This document shows positions 10,161 through 21,370 of a stretch of DNA of 64,000 bases, one piece after another. The notes beneath the pieces are model-generated. The model worked only from the letters and a program-made list of their open reading frames with translations. It made no database searches and had not been told where the DNA came from. Source of the stretch: Larimichthys crocea (lineage: Eukaryota > Chordata > Actinopteri > Sciaenidae); the NCBI RefSeq assembly GCF_000972845.2, contig NC_040022.1, forward strand, positions 5,920,979 through 5,984,978, given 5' to 3'. The position numbers and the translations under genes are program-made. The stretch's first letter is position 1, and every line of letters begins with the position of its first letter.

Positions 10161-11557
10161 CACCTCTGTTTAAAGACCACAAAAGAACTGAAAATGTGTA
10201 CATGTCGTCATCGTCTGTGCTGGATATCCGGTCCATTCACGCCACAGAGAATAGCCTGGAGTTAATTTGTTGTTACTGTGTCATTGCCGTGCGTCACTGA
10301 TGGCTGATGTGTTGTAAAAAGCAGTCCCTCGAAGCCAACTCATGCTCATCAATTAATTACAAAGCTCTAAAAATCTCAGCTCTGTTTATTTCAGCTTGAC
10401 TTCTTATATTCTCATCACGACTATAATTAGTGTGTGTGTGTTTTTAAGAGTATAATCCTTTCACTTTTCTTTCAGCGGTTTGTTTCAGTGACCTTGAAAT
10501 CGAGGACTAATCTATACAGCCCTGATTTGCTAATTATGCAAGATGAAAGCGAGGTGAGGCGTCTTTGTCTGCCCGTTCTCATCCCTGCCCTCCATTCTCA
10601 ATCGCGTCTGTTCCTCCGAGCCTCGGAGTGGAGTGGATAAACTGTGACCCGGGTTTGTTTACCATGCATTAGGAGGTGTATCCGAGGGTTTTTGGGGCAG
10701 GGATTGCAGGGAAGTAGTTTCAGAGTCCCATGAGGTTCCTCTGACTAAAAAAAAAAAAGTGTTTACTCAGCCCTGTTTGCAGAGAGCCACAGCATCAGGG
10801 TGGAGTCGCAGCGTGACTAACAGGCTCTCAGGAAGGCTTTTCCCAACACTATCTGAGCCCCGGATCCAGACTCCTCCACCACACAGCTTCACTGTAACAG
10901 ATTCAGGTTAATCCTCCACCATCCTCGCTTTGTCATTTTGTGTATAATGCAGCTGCTTAAATCACCTGGTTTATGTTCCAGAGAGCGAGAAAGCGGATGA
11001 TGAAATGGAATGTATTTCCACTCATCCCAAATGTTTCTTACTGTACAGTTCACAGTTCAGCTTGGACACAGTTTCTGTTGTTTAGCCTCTGTACTGCCGC
11101 AGTGTTCTTTCAGCTTAAATTTGATGGTGTTTACATCTATTCGGGGTGAACAGTGTTGGACCGTAGGCTTGATATTTTTCCCACTACTTCAAAAACTGTG
11201 GAAAGTTTCGACAAAAGGACCATTTGTCATCACTATTACACCATTAAGGGGACATTTCACCCACATTTCTTATCCACTTCTTGCCTTACAGACAGTTTTG
11301 CTGTTATATGTCCAGCTTTAAGTCTCTTAACTTGATTCGAGGTGCTCAGGACACTGGAAAAAACAGAGGGGGTGGCTACTTTATACTGTAACTGAATGAA
11401 AAGTGTTTACAGTGGGTTATCCCAGAGCTAAAAAAATGTAAACTGAAAGTCAGAACTGTAATTTATCAGCCATTGATTTATTTCAAATCCACTGTACTGG
11501 GATGCATGGAGCCAAAACAACAAAATATGTCAGTCTAAAAACTGCACTAGAGTAGAT
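10160..11557. other. Intergenic, no gene recognised
   Basis: This is the hrob-asic2 interval. Short open frames such as 11,010-11,321 have no recognisable similarity and no splice context. I see nothing else supportable here. Confidence 0.5.
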
Positions 11558-11772
11558 CAGTGGTTCCCAACCGAGGTTACAGGACCCTAAAATACATTTT
11601 AGGGGTCGCCACATCAATGGTTCCTGCCCAGTTTGGCTTGCGACCCCATAAAACAAATTGCAAATCACAAGTTATTTACAGACGGAGGTAAAAGTAGTGT
11701 AGTGTTTTTCTCCGGTTAAACGTCTCCCAACAATTCAGAGCAGGATTGTGACCCCTATGCTGGGAGACGCTG
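11558..11772. mobile_element. hAT-type MITE, about 215 bp
   Basis: The left end is CAGTGGTTCCCAACC. The right end, read inverted, is CAGCGTCTCCCAGC, giving imperfect terminal inverted repeats that begin CAG, as hAT elements do. Flanking octamers gagtagat (left) and aactagat (right) agree at 6 of 8 positions, as expected for an old 8-bp target duplication. The interior has 'aggggtcgcca' and 'gtgacccctatg' motifs seen in such fish MITEs. There is no coding capacity. Confidence 0.65.
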
Positions 11773-12690
11773 AACTAGATAATTAAAGGAAAGACATATT
11801 TATTTATTTCATGGAAAATACCAACACCGTCTCCTCCTCAGGCCCTCGTTATTTAAACAGCTCAGTCGGAGTTACAAGTAAACGTGGCTTTGTTTTAATT
11901 GGTGACGAGCCAATAAAAGTTGTGATCCTCTGTGGTATATTTGTACATGCACATAGAATATGTTACACTAGTCTTAATGCCAGCAGGGGGGAGCATTTAA
12001 CACCTGGCAGTTGAGGTCCCAGTGGACATCATTAGTCAAACTCGTGAGTTTATGGGAGACATCGACACAGAGTTAAAAGTCCTAATGATAAAACTCTTAA
12101 TTGGACGGAAACTTAATTTCTATCTTTATGTGTGTGTGTGCATGGAGGGGGGTCCCTTCCCATATCTGCACATCTACCAATTAAGACCACAAAAATGAGG
12201 CTTGGTTCCAGCAAGTCTGCAGCTCGTGCTCACACTTTGGATTAATTTGCCCTTCAACGTCAATCGCCTCTCGCCAGAGGTAATCAGCCGTGCCCAGTCT
12301 CAGCAACTCTGGTACTTACACATTCTAATTATCTCCTGGTAAGAGCTTATTATTTTTCATAATCCATTAAGATAGTCAGAAAGTGTAATTACTCTTGCAG
12401 TCCTGTCATGCATATCAAAAAAAGATTTTTGAAAAGCATTTTTATCTGTGGTTTACTCGGTTTGGAGCCCCAAGAGTTAAGAGAACATTCTCATCTCTGA
12501 TGTAAAGTACTGTTAACACTCAGAGATTTGGATAGAGAGGTCTGAAATATCCAGGAGCCATATTCTCTCTCTCCTTTTTTAACTTCAACCTCTATTGAAG
12601 TGGTGATGAAAACTGACATATAATATTCTTTTAGTTTGATACAAAAGAAGCTAAGAAAGGAAAAGCAATGTGGCCCAGTCATAAAAATGG
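11773..12690. other. Intergenic, no gene recognised
   Basis: AT-rich unique-looking DNA. The short open frames show no recognisable domain. Confidence 0.5.
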
Positions 12691-12838
12691 TATATATATA
12701 TATATAATAGAAGTGTATGTATGATGTTTGTATGTGTGTATGTGTGTATGTGTGGTAGGTGTGTGTATATATATATATATATATATAGATAGATATATTA
12801 TATATATATAAGATATAATATATATATATATATAATAG
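12691..12838. repeat. Compound (TA)n / TGTA / GATA microsatellite
   Basis: Runs of TA (about 12,691-12,706, 12,767-12,787 and 12,796-12,834) are interleaved with tgtatgtgtg and agatagata units. The 128-aa open frame antisense to it (12,491-12,877) is low-complexity I/Y/T and is not a gene. Confidence 0.9.
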
Positions 12839-13154
12839 AAAACACATAAATGGGTCAAAAAGTGAGTGTTTAATCATTTGAGTGCAAGAAAAACAATGTT
12901 GTCTCAGTTAATTTAGCTGCTTGTTCTGGAGCTTTCAGCCATATCACACTATCTTCATCTTGCAAATAGAGTTTGCTCAGTTGACATCTGGAACAATGGT
13001 TTCGTAATCAAATTGTTTAAAAAAAAATAATGACTTCATCTGTTAGTTAAAGATAATTCAAAGTATTACAAGAATTACTAAATGGACATTGATTGTTTTG
13101 TCAACTGCTGTTTCCGTGGTCAAATCCAAAAATATCTGCTTATGGGAAGTTTTT

Positions 13155-13310
13155 TTCTTGTCACCGTCGCCAAGTGCTTGCTCATGGTGGAATTGTTGGA
13201 TCTCTGTAAATAATAATAGAAAGAGTACAGTCCAGACCTGCTCCCTATGGAAAATGTCACGAGGTAACTTTTGTTATGATTTGGTGCTATATAAATAAAA
13301 TTGAATTAAT
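13155..13310 (+). repeat. TE 3'-end fragment (ataaataaaattgaatta type)
   Basis: Blocks 'caccgtcgccaagtgcttg', 'ttgttggatctctgtaaat', 'cagacctgctccctatgg' and 'ggtgctatataaataaaatt' follow in order. Together they form a repeat end that is very common in fish intergenic DNA. It terminates at an attgaatt-type tail near 13,307. Confidence 0.55.
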
Positions 13311-14329
13311 ATGCAACATTTTCAATGTCTAAAAACATCGTTCTATATTTTTGCTGAATTGTTACATTATCTCAAATGTGTCAAACAATGTTCAGTCTAC
13401 ATCTGAGTGAGGAAGGACAAATGTGAATGTGATTTAACACAACTTGAAAGAAACTTGCTCTACCCTGTCCGTGAACTCCCAAGATCACACACTACTTCAT
13501 GATGTCTTTTGCTATTGTTTTGATGCAAAAGACTCCGAGCAGCAGAAACTATACACAGCGCCTTTTAAAGGTGAGATTGAAAGTTCATCCATGACCTTTG
13601 AAACAGCAGCACCTTGACACAACAAAAGAATATAGTAAGGCTAACAAGGTTTCTGCCTCTAATAATCCTGTGGATGGAAAATTGGCTGGATGGATAAAGG
13701 CAGATAAGGTTGCTAAAGCATAAAGCCTTATTTTCAACTCTGGAGACTGTTTAATCCCTGTAAAACTACGCTCATTACCTCGGCGGAAAAAGGGGAGATT
13801 TGCTTAATTAAGCTGTTAAGAAACCAGCAAACCCTGCAGCTGTCTGAGACCACAGCAAATTTCATCTGGGAGAAAGACCGCGTGATCGACTGACAGTGTG
13901 TGTGGGTGTGTGTGTGGGTGTGTGAGTGTGAGTTTGACAGCAAAATAACCACTTTTAATTAATTTCAGCGTTGTCGTAAATGTGCAAAGTGATAGGAAGA
14001 TACCCTAAGATGCTCATCAAACACACACACCCTCTGACACTGTGCAGGAATATCGACAGTAAGGGCTACCTAATGTGAAATATTGATGTGTCCTAGGCTT
14101 CCAAAACAAATGAGGTGTATTTGATTTTCTTGACACAAAAAAAAGTTGTTGATAATGTGACATATTAGTTTGTTCTGTCACAGGTCCCACGACTTTGTGC
14201 TTCTTAAACAAGCCTGTTTATTATTCAGCTGAACAAAGTTCATCATAAATCCATCATAAATGTCTATAGAAATCCAATTTGCTTCATTTACTTAATATAA
14301 CTTTTTGACATGACACTGTAGGGTCAACT
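13311..14329. other. Intergenic, one TG-rich microsatellite, no gene
   Basis: It contains an imperfect (TG)n/GGTG tract at about 13,896-13,933. Otherwise it is AT-rich sequence in which I recognise nothing. Confidence 0.5.
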
Positions 14330-14457
14330 CAATGATACTAATTAAGGTTCAGTTCCATTTAGTGCAGCAGAGACTTTCCAATGAGCCCACGTGCAGCACA
14401 GCAGCAACCCTGACCCTGTTTGACCTGAATGGAACTGAACCTTAATTAGTATCATTG
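14330..14457. repeat. Perfect 30-bp inverted repeat (hairpin or small MITE)
   Basis: The arms at 14,330-14,359 and 14,428-14,457 are exact reverse complements over 30 nt (beginning caatgatact, ending agttccatt). A 68-nt GC-richer centre separates them. No flanking target duplication is obvious. A perfect stem of this length in otherwise diverged AT-rich DNA suggests a recent insertion or selection on the structure. Confidence 0.9.
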
Positions 14458-16950
14458 GTAACACCTGTGCATACTCAAACTGTGACATGAGTACCACTGG
14501 TGTTACTTGACCTTCCTAGTAGTCGTGGTACTTGGAGGAATCTCTGAAATATATACTTTTAACAAAATAATTCATCTACAACGGTTTGATTGAAATAAAC
14601 TTAGATATGACTGGAATGTTGTTTAAAATAAACATTTTCTGAAATATCAGCCTGACAAGTTGTCGTGTTCGTTCATGCAGTGAAGGTAAATTAACAGTTT
14701 TAAAAACTATGCATGGCTCCAAACAGGAAATGTTAGGAAGAAAAATGGTTATCAGGAGTAACACTTTTTCACCAAATTAGCTCTGGTTCTTGAACCAGTG
14801 CTGTTCAAGATTCAACAAAATCAGCAATAAATAATCTTTTACGCTTGGAATAAACTTTCCTTTTGTATTAACTGTCTGTAGTTCAACAGGGTCGGCCTAC
14901 ACTGCTACATTTTAATGCATGTCAAAGTAATACATATTTTCTGAGGTGGTATGCAGTGTAAAAAGTTTGACACACACTGCCTTACTTCATTCACTTTTAT
15001 GTGGAAAAGGTTGATTATGTGAGGTATGTTAGATGCAAACAGTCTCTGAAAACCGACAAAGAGAAGAAAAAAGAAAAAAAACTTTCTCTAATTATTTTCT
15101 CGCATGCCTCAAACAACAACCTCTTCTTTGGCCGCCATGTTTTAATGAATCAGTTTGGGGATTTGATCTGCAGGTGGATGGTCTGTGGTGGATTCACGCT
15201 CAGGAAGGTTTACCCGTATATTATTCAGCGCCCTCTTCCAGAGTTATTTTCAGTGCGCCATTACACAAACACAAACGGTGCGTGGCTTCATGCAAAGGAA
15301 TTATTTATGTGGAAAAGACGACGAGCTGAAGAGGACGAGCTGAAGAGGAGTAAGACAAAGAGCCGGGAGTCAGCAACCTGCTGCAGAACCGAGAGGTCCG
15401 TAAACGCAACAGCTGAGCTGTGACGCAGAAAGTTTAACTCAGGTAAACACACACATTAATTATGAATTATTAAAAAATTACTGCAGCTAGTGCTCGCAAT
15501 ACTGGACAAACAAGAGTTTAGCTATCTTTGTATGAATGTACTAACTTTGTAGCTATCTTAAAATTAGCGTTTCAAAACGTTACCTAATACTGACTAAAGC
15601 TAGGTAAAGAGTAAACCTCATGTTGCGTGTATTAATTACAAGTAGTACACTGAAAACACCATAACTAATTAAAAGTATTATCAGCAAATGATGCTTAAAA
15701 TGTTAAAAAAGTAGTTATTCTTAAGTAAAATGGTGTTTTACTTTTTTTTAATATGTTTTTGGATTAATATTACTGCTGCCTTGATGTGTATGTTGGATTT
15801 TAATGCAGCCAAGTGCAGTTTGTATCTGCTGTATATACCTTTAGTAGTTTCACTTACCAAAATGTATCATATTCTGTATGATCCTGTGAGAACCACAAAT
15901 CTTTTGGAGTATGAAGAACTGTGATTGTAAATAGCCAGGTGCAGATGGATCCACCTCTATATCTTATTATTATTTTGATAGTCATTAGGCATTGTACATG
16001 GTGAAAATGGAAAGCAGTCCATTAAACTGATGACATGCTTTTATTTTAGAGCTCTGAGGACATTTTCACGACTGGCCTTTTCATCTTCGCTGTCCATTAT
16101 GTCCTAATTACTTAATTAGTGGTTTACGGTAATTGCCTAATGATTTCAGAAAATTAGACTCGTTGAGATTTCTCACAAAAATGAATCAGATTTTTTAAAC
16201 TGAGCGGCGAGCTGCACACCATCACCGACCGACTCCGTGCCCTTCACTCATCGACCGTTTGTTGGTAAATTATAGATTAATCACCTGAACCTTGGCTCCT
16301 GAATTTCATGTTTCTGTTGTGAGTCTGCCACTTGTTGCTAATTTGTTAACAAATATCAGATTAATGACTCAGCAATCACCGTGTTGGTCAGCTAGTGTTG
16401 CTCATTGTGATCCACATGAGTTTTTTGGAACATAATAGTTCATCTCAGTAAATATATTAATGTGTGTACAGGGTGGATTTGTTTGTATTTCAGCCCTGAT
16501 GATCCACTCATTGTACGTTCAGGTGATGACTTTTACTGTAGCTTTCTACAGAATAAAATGTAGATTGATATGAATTATATTAATGTAATTATTGATCCCT
16601 GAGGTTATGATTTCATATTTGCTCTTTTTATCTGACACACTCACACCCATGAATGATTCCTATATTTAGTTTGTGTTCTTTCATGATTGGTATCGATCCA
16701 TATTTAAAATCCTCGGTTTCCAATTTGCTGCTAGTGTTAAAAGACGCTGATACCTGTCGTGATCAAACACGCGCGTTGGTATCATACAAAACAAAGAAAT
16801 CCATTATTGTGCAGTTCTGTCTCGGCTACAGTCTAATTTATCAAGCTTTGAACTTTTCTTTCGCCTGAACGCGATGAGGCGAAATGATGATTTATTGTCA
16901 AATTTCATGTTGACGAACCGCTCATTTCCATCCAGTCCAAACACACAAAG

Positions 16951-16953
<3 letters not shown>
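14458..16953. other. Intergenic, no gene supported
   Basis: The longest open frame (15,001-15,423 +, 140 aa) is Lys/Arg-rich and carries a tandem duplication of 'gacgagctgaagag' near 15,319-15,349. I recognise no domain, and it is probably fortuitous. The rest is AT-rich. Confidence 0.45.
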
Positions 16954-17002
<49 letters not shown>

Positions 17003-18060
17003 CCTCTTCACCACCTTTTACCACTCTCACGCTCATCTTTTATTTCCCTCTCGCCGCCTTCCTCCTCCCGTGTCCCCCGTAGCTCTTCACATACTGGCAG
17101 TTTTCTCACTTGTGATTGATGAAACACGCTGCCACTCACGTAGATAAACCGCCTCAAATTACAGAAATAGATTCATAGTGTTTTATTACGCCCGACAAAC
17201 ACACTCTGTGTACTTATTATTCCCTTTACATCTGTACCCCCACCCTCCTCCTGCCCATGTGTGACGTTATGTGTCTGAATTACTTTCCTCTGTGTGACAT
17301 TGCCGCGTCCACACTTCTCTCTGCTCTTTTTTTTTTTACTTTTCCCGTCTTATTTTTGTCCTCATCCCTCCCTTCAACCTCCTCCATCTCCACTTCTGCT
17401 TCACTTCCCATGACATAGGCTACAGCCCCCTCTCCCTGACCAGGAAACCACCACTGTTTTCCCCCTCTATTATCTGTCTCTCCGACAGCCTCCCGTTTTG
17501 CATCCATCCATCACTCTGTTAGGCGCTGAGGAGATGTGGAAATATGAAAAGCTAAGAGACAAATGAGAGGGAACCTGGCGGTGTTGGAAGGGGTGGGGGA
17601 GGAGGAGGGGAAGGAGGAGGAGGAGGGAGGAAACATATTCAATAAGAGACTTAACTGTGGAGAGAGCAGGGGAGGAGAGCGCCGTCTTCCCTCCTCTCTC
17701 TCTCCCTCTCTTCCTCCCCCCTCCCTCCCTCTCTCTCTCTCCCTCTCTCTGTGCAAGCATGTGTGTTGGTGTGTGCGCCTCCCGTCTCTCCCGGCTCCGC
17801 TGTTGTTCACCGCCGCCACAGATGAGCTGGGAAGAGGAGGGAAAGCGGATGTATCTGGCCAAAGGAAAACGGGAGGAGTTTGGACCGGCGGGCGAGACTA
17901 ACCGGCGACTCTGATCATCAACGGCTCTCTCTCTCTCTCTCTTCCTCTTCCTCTGTGTGTCTCTCTCTCTTTCACACTCACACGCGCGTACAAACACACA
18001 CGTGTGCTCTCAGACTCACACACACACAGTCGCACCGGCTGGATGTCTTCTCGCTAGGCT
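16954..18060. repeat. Pyrimidine-rich tract upstream of asic2, with (CT)n
   Basis: It begins with a CT repeat (16,954-17,003). CT/CCT-rich blocks follow at about 17,320-17,410, 17,685-17,755 and 17,920-17,975. A purine-rich block (GGAGG repeats) lies at about 17,580-17,635. The long open frames here on either strand are simple-sequence artefacts (Ser/Leu or Arg/Glu/Gly runs). Its position 0.9-1.9 kb before the asic2 ATG makes it a plausible promoter or 5' UTR neighbourhood. Confidence 0.6.
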
Positions 18061-18135
18061 GAACAAGAGAGGTGCTTAGGCTTGTCATTAGTTGGGGGCA
18101 CGGGAGATCCTGAGAATCCTGGATGTGCGCACGCC

Positions 18136-18171
18136 TGTGTGTGTGTGTGTGTGTGCGTGTGTGTGCGTGTG
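18136..18171 (+). repeat. (GT)n microsatellite
   Basis: GT repeat with GC interruptions, 0.7 kb upstream of the asic2 start codon. A second short GT tract follows at about 18,415-18,443. Confidence 0.85.
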
Positions 18172-18903
18172 GGATGATGCACGAGAGAGTTACCGTGTGA
18201 GTGTTTTTGAATGGAGATGAGTCGGGACGTTGAACACACAGGAGCTGCTTTGATTGGCTTGTGGTTTAAGTGACTCTCACCTCTCGCTCCGGGTGTCACA
18301 GAGGACTTACCTCTGAGGATTTCTGTCAGTGAGTTGTAGCAGTCAAAGAGGGTGACAGAGGATGGATGGGAAAGGGGCAGTTTGGGATTTTGGTAGTGTG
18401 TGGAAGTCTGAGTTGTGTGTGTGTGTGTGTATATATGTGTGTGTTGGGGGTGCAATAGGAGCCACAGGCAGGCTGGCAGCCACAGTAACTCTCAGCTCAA
18501 GGGAGTCATTGAGAGTGGAGGTGGAGAGGAAAGGGATGCCCCGAGGGAGCATCCTTCTCCTCTGTCTCTTACTCTTTGTAGCAGTGATTCAGGTTGTGGA
18601 GATCTTTACCTTCTTGTATCTTTACCTCGCTTTTGTCAGTTGCTGCTTGTCTTTTGCTATTTATTTTTAATGTTTTCTCTCAGCACTGCTGCAGGTCTCT
18701 GTTTTTACCTCCTACTTTTTCATCATTGCCCTTTTACGTCTCTATTTTCCTCCCTCATTTCTTCTTCTCTCTTTCTCACTCCGGCACCTCTCTCGTTTTA
18801 TCAATATGCTCCGTAGGATCATAAGCTGTGAAATCTATTGACGTTCCCTCTCTGCCTGTGCAGGTGTGAGTGCACCGGGGGGCTCCCTGGCTGAGGAGGA
18901 GGG

Positions 18904-19482
18904 ATGATGATGGATCTAAAGGAGGGCTGTGGCAGTCAGGGGAGCCAAGAGAGCTCCAGCCTGCACCCCACCTCCTGGCAGGCCTTCGCTCAGAGCAGCA
19001 CACTGCACGGCCTGCGCTTCATTTTCCCCTACGGCCAACCCAGCATACGCCGCTTTCTCTGGGCTGCAGCTCTGTTGGCCTGCCTGGGACTGTTAGCCTT
19101 GGAGAGCGCAGAGCGCCTGGCCTATTTCCTCTCCTACCCTCACGTGACCAGCGTGGACGCCATGGTGTCGAGCAGCCTGGTCTTCCCCGCCGTGACCATT
19201 TGCAACCTCAACGCTTACCGCTTCAGCCGCCTCACGCGCAACGATCTGTACCACGCCGGAGAGCTGCTGGCGCTGCTCGACGTGCACCTGACAATCCCCC
19301 AGCCGCACTTGGCCGAGCCTGACGTGCTCGCTTTCCTGGAGGAAAAAGCCAACTTCACCGCCTACAGGCCCAAGGCGTTCAGCATGAAGGAGTTCATCGA
19401 GAGGGTCGGCCACGACCTCAAAGAGATGATGCTCTACTGCCGCTACCAAGGCCAGGAGTGCAGCCACAGCGACTTCAAAACC
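18904..19482 (+). CDS. asic2: ASIC2-type acid-sensing ion channel, first coding exon
   Basis: ASIC2 is a proton-gated, amiloride-sensitive sodium channel subunit (DEG/ENaC family) of the neuronal plasma membrane. Homotrimers or heterotrimers with ASIC1 carry acid-evoked currents. This exon encodes 193 residues and ends at a phase-0 donor (gtgagt from 19,483). Seen: STLHGL with the gating His-Gly at 35-36, TM1 at about 51-78, the family motif FPAVTICN (94-101), SRLTRNDLYHAGELLALLDV (109-128), a glycosylation site at N150, and the Cys pair C179/C186. The third Met (18,910) aligns with the mammalian MDLKE start. An in-frame TGA at 18,892 rules out a longer N-terminus. The N-terminus matches the ASIC2a rather than the ASIC2b form. 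ASIC1/4 fit less well. A possible acceptor (cag, 18,861-18,863) suggests an upstream 5' UTR exon. Confidence 0.92.
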
Positions 19483-19982
19483 GTGAGTGTGCTCGTGTTT
19501 TTCTTTTTTTTGAAATGTCAGCTCTGGTCTGGAATCAGTAGGGATCAAAGCTTTTTGCAGCCTCCGAGCTCTCAGAGGACTCTGGTTGTGAGGTGTTTGG
19601 GTTGCATGTTCTAGGTCCTCAGTTTCCAGAGGTGGATGATTTTTCCAGTAAAGTGACTTTATGCATGCTGATAGCTGCTCTTTTCCCTCCCACGCTGCCA
19701 CGCTGGGAGTCTCTCCTCGTGATGCTTGTGTTTGGTTTGCACAGGTTTACTCTCAAGCTTTGTTTCGCAAATACATTCCTCTGCCGTTGCCTTGTTGTTG
19801 TTGTTGCTGTTGTTGTTGCTGTCCTCAGCCTTCACATAATAGCATTGTGCTTACTGGCACATACATTGCTGCAACAGGTCTACTGCATTGTGGACACTGT
19901 AGGAAAGTCATTGTTTTGTCTCAGACCATGGTGAAAAGTAAATGGTCCTTCTGCCACTTTCTTTATTTCTCCAGCCAAGGAG

Positions 19983-20025
<43 letters not shown>

Positions 20026-21116
20026 TCACAACAAATCAAAACATTCATTCTGTGCATTCTGTGTGCCTGTGGATCGTGTGATGGCTGTCCGTCTGCAGAA
20101 AAACACAGCCAGAATGGAGCATTATTTCAATGGCTGCTTGTGTTAATCAGGCTTGAGTGTAGCGGCCTGTTGTTCTGCCTGTTCTGTGTCAATACTGTGC
20201 TTGTAAAAGCTGACACAGTGATGGAAATGTCGTCTACTTTTATTGCGCTGATAAGACTGAAATGCAGATCATTTAAGGCCCTCACAGTACTTGTCGGATA
20301 CACGCTTTACTTTTGGCAGATCAATGCGAGCAAGTTCTGGCACAAGTTGGTTTTAACTCTAGACACACTAGTCTAACACCCACTTGTTGCACACTTAGAG
20401 TCCCTCAGACTGATTGTTAATTAGGTCCATCGGAGCACACTGCTTTCAGTACGTGGATGCTTGAAAAGGGAACATTTAATAGCACAGCCTAGTCTCTCCA
20501 GCAACAGAACTGACCTTGTGTATAGAAATCCTGTCTGTCCTTTCTTCGCTGACAAGACAGACTTCTTAGATCTTTTAAGGCTAGTTGCAAAAGTGTTGCG
20601 AAGGATTTTGTTGGTGGTATTTTGAAGGACCAGTTTGACCCTCACGAACACGAATCCTGTCCTGTCGGCAGACTCTTGATTTGCTTAATCCATCACACTG
20701 AACTCTGCATTAGTTTGTTTGGTGTTGCTTTGTTATTGACTGGTAATTCAGTTTAAGTGCAGATTGATTTTTTTGGAAAAGACTTCACAGCATCGCCTCA
20801 TAATTATGATGTAACTATGACCAGGTTGGGATTTGATGGCATTTTATTGAATCCAGAGCTCATCATCATTTACAAGTGAGGGAAGTAATCAATGACTTTG
20901 AGCGGAAATCTATTTTTGGTTCACGACCTGCCCACACATTAGATCATTAGGCGATGTGCAGTTTCACACCTTGTTTTTCGTGAGTTGCTTCAGCTCAAAT
21001 ACGGAAGTCCTGATGCGGAACTGTTTGTTGGTGAGTATGCTATAGTGAACACTATAAAGATGCAACACGATCAATTAGATTGTAGTTGTAGGCAGGGTTC
21101 CTGATCCAAGTCAGTC
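19483..21116 (+). other. Start of putative asic2 intron 1; two microsatellites
   Basis: The segment after the donor holds a TTG/CTG repeat (19,792-19,820) and a (CTTT)n repeat (19,984-20,027). Open frames through them are simple-sequence products. No exon with a DEG/ENaC motif is present. Confidence 0.6.
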
Positions 21117-21370
21117 AGGCTGCAACAATTGCTTTCATTATTGATTAATTGATTATTTTCTAAATGAGTCTATTAGTTCCATCCATAAAAAAATAGAAGT
21201 GTCGATCGCTGCTTCCTGAAGCCCAACAAATAAATGTAATTTAATGTCATAGACGACGAAAAGAACCAGAAACCAAGTTCACATTTACAAGCTGAATATT
21301 TCATACAATTTTTGCTTGTAAAATGATTAACAAAATATGCAGTCGCTGATTATTTTCCTGTTTAATGAAA
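21117..21370. repeat. AT-rich palindromic repeat family, near-complete copy
   Basis: It starts 'ggctgcaacaattgctttc' with attgattaattgatt, then 'gtcgatcgctgcttcctga', a 'gtcatagacgacgaaaag' block and 'ttcacatttacaagctg', and ends in a gctgattattttcctg block. It is the most complete member of the family also seen at about 5,960, 6,880 and 35,700. Confidence 0.55.

Noticed and set aside
12491..12877. 128-aa minus-strand open frame
   Set aside because: It is made of TA/TGTA microsatellite codons.
15001..15423. 140-aa + strand open frame
   Set aside because: It is low in complexity at both ends, contains a tandem duplication, and shows no recognisable family or flanking exon.
17470..18062. Several 100-175-aa open frames on both strands
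   Set aside because: They are Arg/Glu/Gly or Ser/Leu simple sequence from the CT-rich tract, with no domain.
19661..20376. Open frames of 113-161 aa just after asic2 exon 1
   Set aside because: They run through TTG and CTTT microsatellites and lie after a good splice donor.
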